Shown: piece by piece, positions 39,912-43,775 of the stretch
Position numbering within the stretch: the first letter of the stretch is position 1
How the letters are laid out: every line of letters begins with the position of its first letter
Assembly: GCA_003427395.1 (NCBI GenBank)
Contig: BFEA01000481.1
Coordinates: forward strand, 1,153,953-1,197,727
Source of the DNA: Chara braunii
Taxonomy: Eukaryota > Streptophyta > Charophyceae > Charales > Characeae
Length of the DNA stretch: 43,775 bases
Direction: 5' to 3'
The notes under the pieces: generated by a model
Seen by the model: only the letters and a program-made list of their open reading frames with translations
Databases searched by the model: none
What the model was told of the DNA's origin: nothing
Translations under genes and position numbers: made by a program

Positions 39912-40840
39912 AAGAACCCCCGAAGTGATCCACCCATCACAGACAGGGTTTATGCAACATAGGCAAATCCGGGAAAACATCTTACTGGTAAATGAGGTGT
40001 TGTAACTGCCCTGCCAGGCAAAGCAAAATGCAGCCCTCGTTATCATTGATTTTGAAAAAACCTATGATTATGTAGACTGACTCTTCCTTGATAAGAGTCT
40101 GAAAAAAATTAATTTTGGGTCGGTCTTCCGTAGGTGGATACGCATCCTTCATCAAAATGTTATTACAAGGGTGCAAATAAACGGGACCCTGACTCCTCCG
40201 ATTGGCTCCTCCGATTTGAGCTGGAACGGTCGATCTGGCAAGGCGACCCTATTGCGCCCTTTCTTTTTCTAATTATCATGGAGGCCCTATCGACCAACCT
40301 TCGAGCAAATAGGGACATCAAGAAAATCCTGATTACTAGAATCCCAGAGGAAGCCATCCCGGTATGCTCGCTGTTCGCAGATGACCTCACCATCATGGTA
40401 GATGCTACACATGAGAATATGATTGAAATCCAAAATCTAATTAGGCTACCAGCCGGGCCGCCCGGGTCACCCTATTTTCCCGGGTGGCCCGGCTGTGCAA
40501 GGACCAGAGAAGGTCCCAGCCAAAAAAAGAAAAAGAAAAAAACTCCAGAAAATACGAAAAAAAACTAATATGTTATGCAGAAAAATAAGCTGAACAACTT
40601 TTGCCTCAGGGTCACATCGAAATTCTTTACCAAATTTAAAATAATTTTTTTAATTAAAAAATAATAATTATTTTTTTATTTTTTTATTTTTCTTTTGCCC
40701 GGCCGGGCAAGTGGACCCGGGCCACTCTGGTAGCCTAGGAATCTAATGAATAAATTCGCTCAAGTATCTGACATGGTGGTAAACTGGGGGAGTAAAACCA
40801 GGGGTGGTGGATTCACCACCAAGGGGGCCGTCCACTGGAT
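39912..40840 (+). pseudogene. LINE copy 2 reverse transcriptase, interrupted
   Basis: Motifs in order: QTGFMQHRQIRENILLVNEV, AALVIIDFEKTYDYVD with the motif-A aspartate present, INFGSVFRRWIRILHQNV, IWQGDPIAPFLFLIIMEALS, and VCSLFADDLTIMVDATHENM with an intact FADD. A stop follows DYVD, and a frame change lies near 40195-40215. After IEIQNL the reading is interrupted by a 306-bp insertion (a hAT-like element plus duplication) and resumes as MNKFAQVSDMVVNWGSK, so the ancestral frame was continuous there. Confidence 0.9.
40434..40747. mobile_element. Non-autonomous hAT-like DNA transposon 2, inside LINE copy 2
   Basis: The element is 40442-40739, flanked by perfect 8-bp repeats AATCTAAT (40434-40441 and 40740-40747). 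Terminal inverted repeats are TAGGCTACCAG and CTGGTAGCCTA, with two extra G on the right. Subterminal zones are rich in CCCGGG/GGCCCGG palindromes. The core GAAAAATAAGCTGAACAAC...AAATTCTTTACCAAATTT is shared with element 1. Removing the element plus one repeat restores the LINE reading (QNL-MNK), which independently fixes the boundaries. It is 298 bp long with no coding capacity. Confidence 0.92.
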
Positions 40841-42520
40841 TCTCCTAACATTCACTGGCTTCCCCTGCAGGCCTCCGTCCATATTTTGAGGGTATCATTA
40901 ACTGCCCAGGGCCGCCCATCGCAGGACTACCTTCCAATCACTTAGGTCTAGGGCAACAACCTTCCTTTCGAGAGGAGATGATGAGTGAGGAATTGTCATC
41001 AGTAGGGTGGCATGGGAGTCTGCTATACAACCAAAACGGGTTGGAGGTCTGGGTATCATCGATCCCACAACACAAGTTCAGGCGCTCCGTCTCAAAATGG
41101 TTGAAGATTTTGATCATCTCCTCGGACAGCCCTTGGCGAACCCTCGCCCTTGAGCATATTGCCCGTTTGGCTCCGCCGGCCGCACCAGAGGTTAGCCCGC
41201 TCACATGGTTAGAGGATCGCTATTGGTCAATCCCACGCAAGATTTATGGCCAAACAACAGTTCAATTTTGACCCTCATTATTAAAAAGCTGGCGCAGACT
41301 CCTCCTCCCCGAGAAACAGGCACCAACGCGGTGGGAGGAAGTATACCGACAACCGCTGTTCGATAACCGGTGGATTACTCCTTGTCATGGGCAAATTCTG
41401 GACAGCTCAGCTGCCTCCTGAAAAGGTTGGGTGAAGAATGGGATACTCCACGTCAGGCACCTGTGGGACCATGAGAGGAAGGACTGGAAAACAGCGACCC
41501 AACTTCAAGGCACCCTCCGCTACTGTCATCACACAGAGGGGCACCTGGAAACAATTATTGAAGCACTCCCCTTTGTCTGGTATAAGGTGCTCAATCGTGG
41601 CCCCACTTTGGAGGAGGGGGACTGTGTTGCTACACTAGGGGACAAGGCACGGATTGGCCGGATTCATATGGTACGAATATCAGACGTGTTGGTGGAATAG
41701 TACGATATTGGCCCAAAGGGGAAGCTTATTGGTTCCCGCAACCTCTTTGAGTGGCGAGAAAAACCCGAGGTGTTGCAAGTGCACGTACTACAAGAGGGGC
41801 AAAACTCCACCGCCTTCTTTCCCCAAACACCAATGAATGAGCTGCCCTTTGACCTTGAGGAATGGCAATGGCAGATGGCCCGGGGAACAACACCGGCAAC
41901 CGGAAACAGGGTCCACCTCAACACCATATCTGTCAAATCCACATATAAGATGCTCATACCCAAGAGAGTGCTATAAGATCAAATCAATGACAGATGGGCT
42001 AAACACCTGAACGTGGATCAGTCCCTTCTTAAGCCAATTAAATGGTTTAATGGAAACAAAGCGAGACCGACAAAAATTACCTCCTTACAATGGCAGATCG
42101 CTCATTGATGCCTGCTGACGAATGCTTGGCTAATTCACTGTACACACCTGGAACAAAAAGGAAAAGTGCTCCCATGGTGCCACCGATGCTTGTCTGCCTT
42201 CCCAATGCAAAAAAGAAACGAAACCATTGAACATATCCTTATGCATCGCCCGGTGGCCTTGCTGACATGGCGGTGGTGAGACCGCATCTGGAGGAAAATG
42301 GTACCGGACACTCCTTGGCCACGGTCTTGGCAGGCCATATTGACAGGACACTCCCCTACCTAAGCCAGCAACCTGTACAACTTGGGTAGACGATCCATCC
42401 TATGGGCGCTCTGGTGGCCGCGCTGCCTCTTAGTCTTGGAAAGGGTTAGCCCCAAATTGACAGAACAAATAAGGGAGTTGGTACAATTGGAGCTGAAAGC
42501 GTGGATAGAGGGATCTTAAG
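40840..42520 (+). pseudogene. LINE copy 2 ORF2 C-terminal half with zf-RVT-like region
   Basis: KRVGGLGIIDPTTQVQALRL (about 41030) corresponds to GGLGVLDP in copy 1. WVKNGILHVRHLWDHERKDW (about 41428) and LRYCHHTEGHLETIIEALPF follow in the 89-codon frame ending at 41700. NAWLIHCTHLEQKG, then WCHRCLSAFPMQKRNETIEH and ILMHRP (about 42125-42255) is the zf-RVT-like zinc region, in which the last Cys position is replaced (MHRP where xxCP is usual). RSILWALWWPRCLLVLERV and a stop at about 42520 end it. Several stops and shifts are present. Confidence 0.85.
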
Positions 42521-43266
42521 CCACAGTTAGATATCTATCAGACAGACCAGGATATTAAGAGGGCGATTACGAGTTTCTGCAAGGAGTGCTAGGGGGAGAT
42601 TGGGGCGGATGGATGGCTCGAATCGAGTGGACGGGAGACCAGGCCGCTATAACAGGACAAGAAATCGCGAGAGACTACAGACTCGTTTTCAATGACTGGA
42701 CTCATATGGATCCATCTTTCCCGATGAGACCCCCGTCTGATTTCCCGGAACCGTTTCCCCCTCACCCCCTTGCCCTGATGGAAGTCTTTGCCTAACATTG
42801 CCTGAGATAAGTCTCCTCGGTGCCCCCCGGGCAGTGCCTATCAGATGCTCACTCATTTTCAAGATGTATCACCTGCTCAGTTAATCCCCTGGTAATCAGG
42901 GCAATCAATGCTGCCAGGCTGGTAGTTGGAAAATGGCATTTGGGTAGGGGTAGTTGGAGGAGGGAGGAACTAGCTTCTCAGCAGCAGGCATCTTGCGCCC
43001 GGCCCAGGGTGATGAGGTTTCCTCCCATCTCTTAACAACCTGCACAGTCAATCCTCTGGAAGCCAGAGTAATCAACGCTGGCAGGCATTTTCTCATTCCT
43101 TTTCTTGGCATCCTCTTGATTCACTCTGTATATGGGACGCTGGACCCGTTTTCCAGCAGGTGAAAGCTCCCCACCAACAGATGGAGCCTCTCCCCGAGTA
43201 CTAGTGGTACCTGCTCTTACCAGTACCACTAGCACTACAGGGGGGTTAAAAAAAAAAAAAAAAAAA
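42521..43266 (+). other. LINE copy 2 3' region and poly(A)
   Basis: A 69-codon open frame (42586-42795) may be a last piece of coding sequence. Then a ~50-bp block is duplicated (42871-42920 and 43038-43087), each with a small hairpin (CCCTG/CAGGG and CTCTGG/CCAGAG). GGACGCTGGACCCG (43135-43148) is shared with copy 1. A perfect 10-bp hairpin CTAGTGGTAC/GTACCACTAG (43201-43210 and 43223-43232) sits just before the A run. Confidence 0.82.
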
Positions 43267-43267
43267 G

Positions 43268-43340
43268 GGCCTAGCTAAGTGAGCAACCCATAACTGCTAA
43301 AACACAGACCTGAATTCGAATCCAGAGTATATATTCGGCC
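43268..43340 (+). repeat. tRNA-like fragment after LINE poly(A)
   Basis: GGCCTAGCTAAGTGAGCAAC resembles a tRNA A-box region, and GAATTCGAATCCAGAG a B-box, about 50 bp apart. The head resembles that of the 21.6-kb array (GGCCTAGCTCAGTTGG). It begins directly at the end of the LINE A run. A functional tRNA fold is not evident. Confidence 0.5.
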
Positions 43341-43469
43341 AGCTCCTGCTCCACTTCAATGTTCATACTCATTGCGTGCCTTGATTTTGCTGGAGGGTCT
43401 ACCCTCATCAGCTGCGAGGACCTTTCAGATTATCTGCAGGGCCCCTCTAATCTGTGTGAAAGGGATCCT

Positions 43470-43471
43470 TT

Positions 43472-43521
<50 letters not shown>
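43470..43521. repeat. (CT)n microsatellite
   Basis: About 26 CT units. Confidence 0.95.
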
Positions 43522-43523
<2 letters not shown>

Positions 43524-43557
43524 CTCCCCGCCCCCCTCCTGTATACACACACACCCC

Positions 43558-43708
43558 TAAAAAAATAAAAATAATTTAATAAAATAAAATAAAAAAATAA
43601 AAAAATCAAGCGCATCACTAATTTGTGCATGGCGCATGCGCACCACAGAAGTGCGGCGCAAGACTCGAGAACCATATCTTTTCTTTTCTTTTCTTTTCTT
43701 TTTCTTTT

Positions 43709-43775
<67 letters not shown>
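43558..43775. repeat. A-rich then T-rich terminal tract
   Basis: AAAAT-type repeats (43558-43608), then about 70 bp of unique sequence, TTTTC repeats from 43678, and a pure T run from about 43710 to the window end. The T run could be the poly(A) of a minus-strand retroelement whose body lies beyond the window, or a low-complexity contig end. Confidence 0.85.

Larger units (their letters stand above)
39912..43266 (+). mobile_element. LINE copy 2, 5'-truncated, with a nested hAT-like insertion
   Basis: The homology to LINE proteins begins inside the RT (VIHPSQTGF) and runs through the RT, the post-RT region, the zf-RVT-like zinc region and a 3' UTR to an A run at about 43249-43266. The 5' truncation is normal for LINE insertions. 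It belongs to the same broad type as copy 1 but is clearly diverged. RT copy 3 at 35.2 kb resembles it more closely in the QTxF...NILLVN and IDF(E/G)K(T/V)YD(Y/H)V segments. Confidence 0.9.

Overview
Kind of organism. This is nuclear DNA of a streptophyte (land-plant or charophyte lineage). Three things support that: a spliced plant-type actin-depolymerising factor (ADF/cofilin) gene on the minus strand, plant L1-type LINEs with an endonuclease, a reverse transcriptase and a C-terminal zf-RVT-like zinc motif, and a U6 snRNA copy of plant type. Gene density is very low, and microsatellites, foldback elements and old transposons dominate. A repeat-rich charophyte such as Chara would fit, but the species is my inference.

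Layout. 1-5.0 kb: microsatellites, short tandem duplications and a 107-bp foldback, with no recognisable gene. 5.08-12.42 kb: a nearly complete LINE (copy 1, + strand) with a decayed ORF1, a split ORF2 (endonuclease, RT, zf-RVT) and a poly(A) tail. 12.4-16.2 kb: short repeats and foldbacks. 16.25-17.82 kb: the ADF gene, the only convincing host gene; two of its exons are found and its first exon is not located. 17.8-25.6 kb: tandem repeats, a tandem array of tRNA-like (SINE-type) units, a retroposed U6 snRNA with a 10-bp target duplication, and two foldback elements sharing GGGCC-type inverted termini. 25.7-27.9 kb: a Q/N-rich coding relic and anonymous sequence. 27.97-28.72 kb: a 749-bp non-autonomous hAT-like element with a perfect 8-bp target duplication. 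28.9-31.5 kb and 36.0-38.6 kb: two diverged direct copies of a 2.6-kb non-coding repeat. 31.5-36.0 kb: hairpin-rich anonymous sequence and an RT relic (LINE copy 3). 39.9-43.27 kb: a 5'-truncated LINE (copy 2) that carries a second hAT-like element inside its RT. 43.27-43.78 kb: a tRNA-like fragment, a (CT)n tract and a terminal T tract.

How the parts relate. The LINEs supply the kind of poly(A)-primed retrotransposition machinery that would explain the U6 retrocopy and possibly the tRNA-like units. Both LINE tails keep the same 3'-UTR block about 110-120 bp before the poly(A). The two hAT-like elements share TIRs and an A+T-rich core and are non-autonomous.

Most unusual object. The 2.6-kb repeat holds five ~124-bp tandem units followed by a series of seven short inverted repeats. 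Each has a near-constant core (CAAACTTATG in copy A, CAATCTTATG in copy B) and a different pair of complementary arms. Several arms, and other hairpins in the same repeat, show compensatory base-pair changes between the copies. This suggests a structured RNA, or DNA hairpins, maintained by selection or by template-switch correction. I do not recognise the family.
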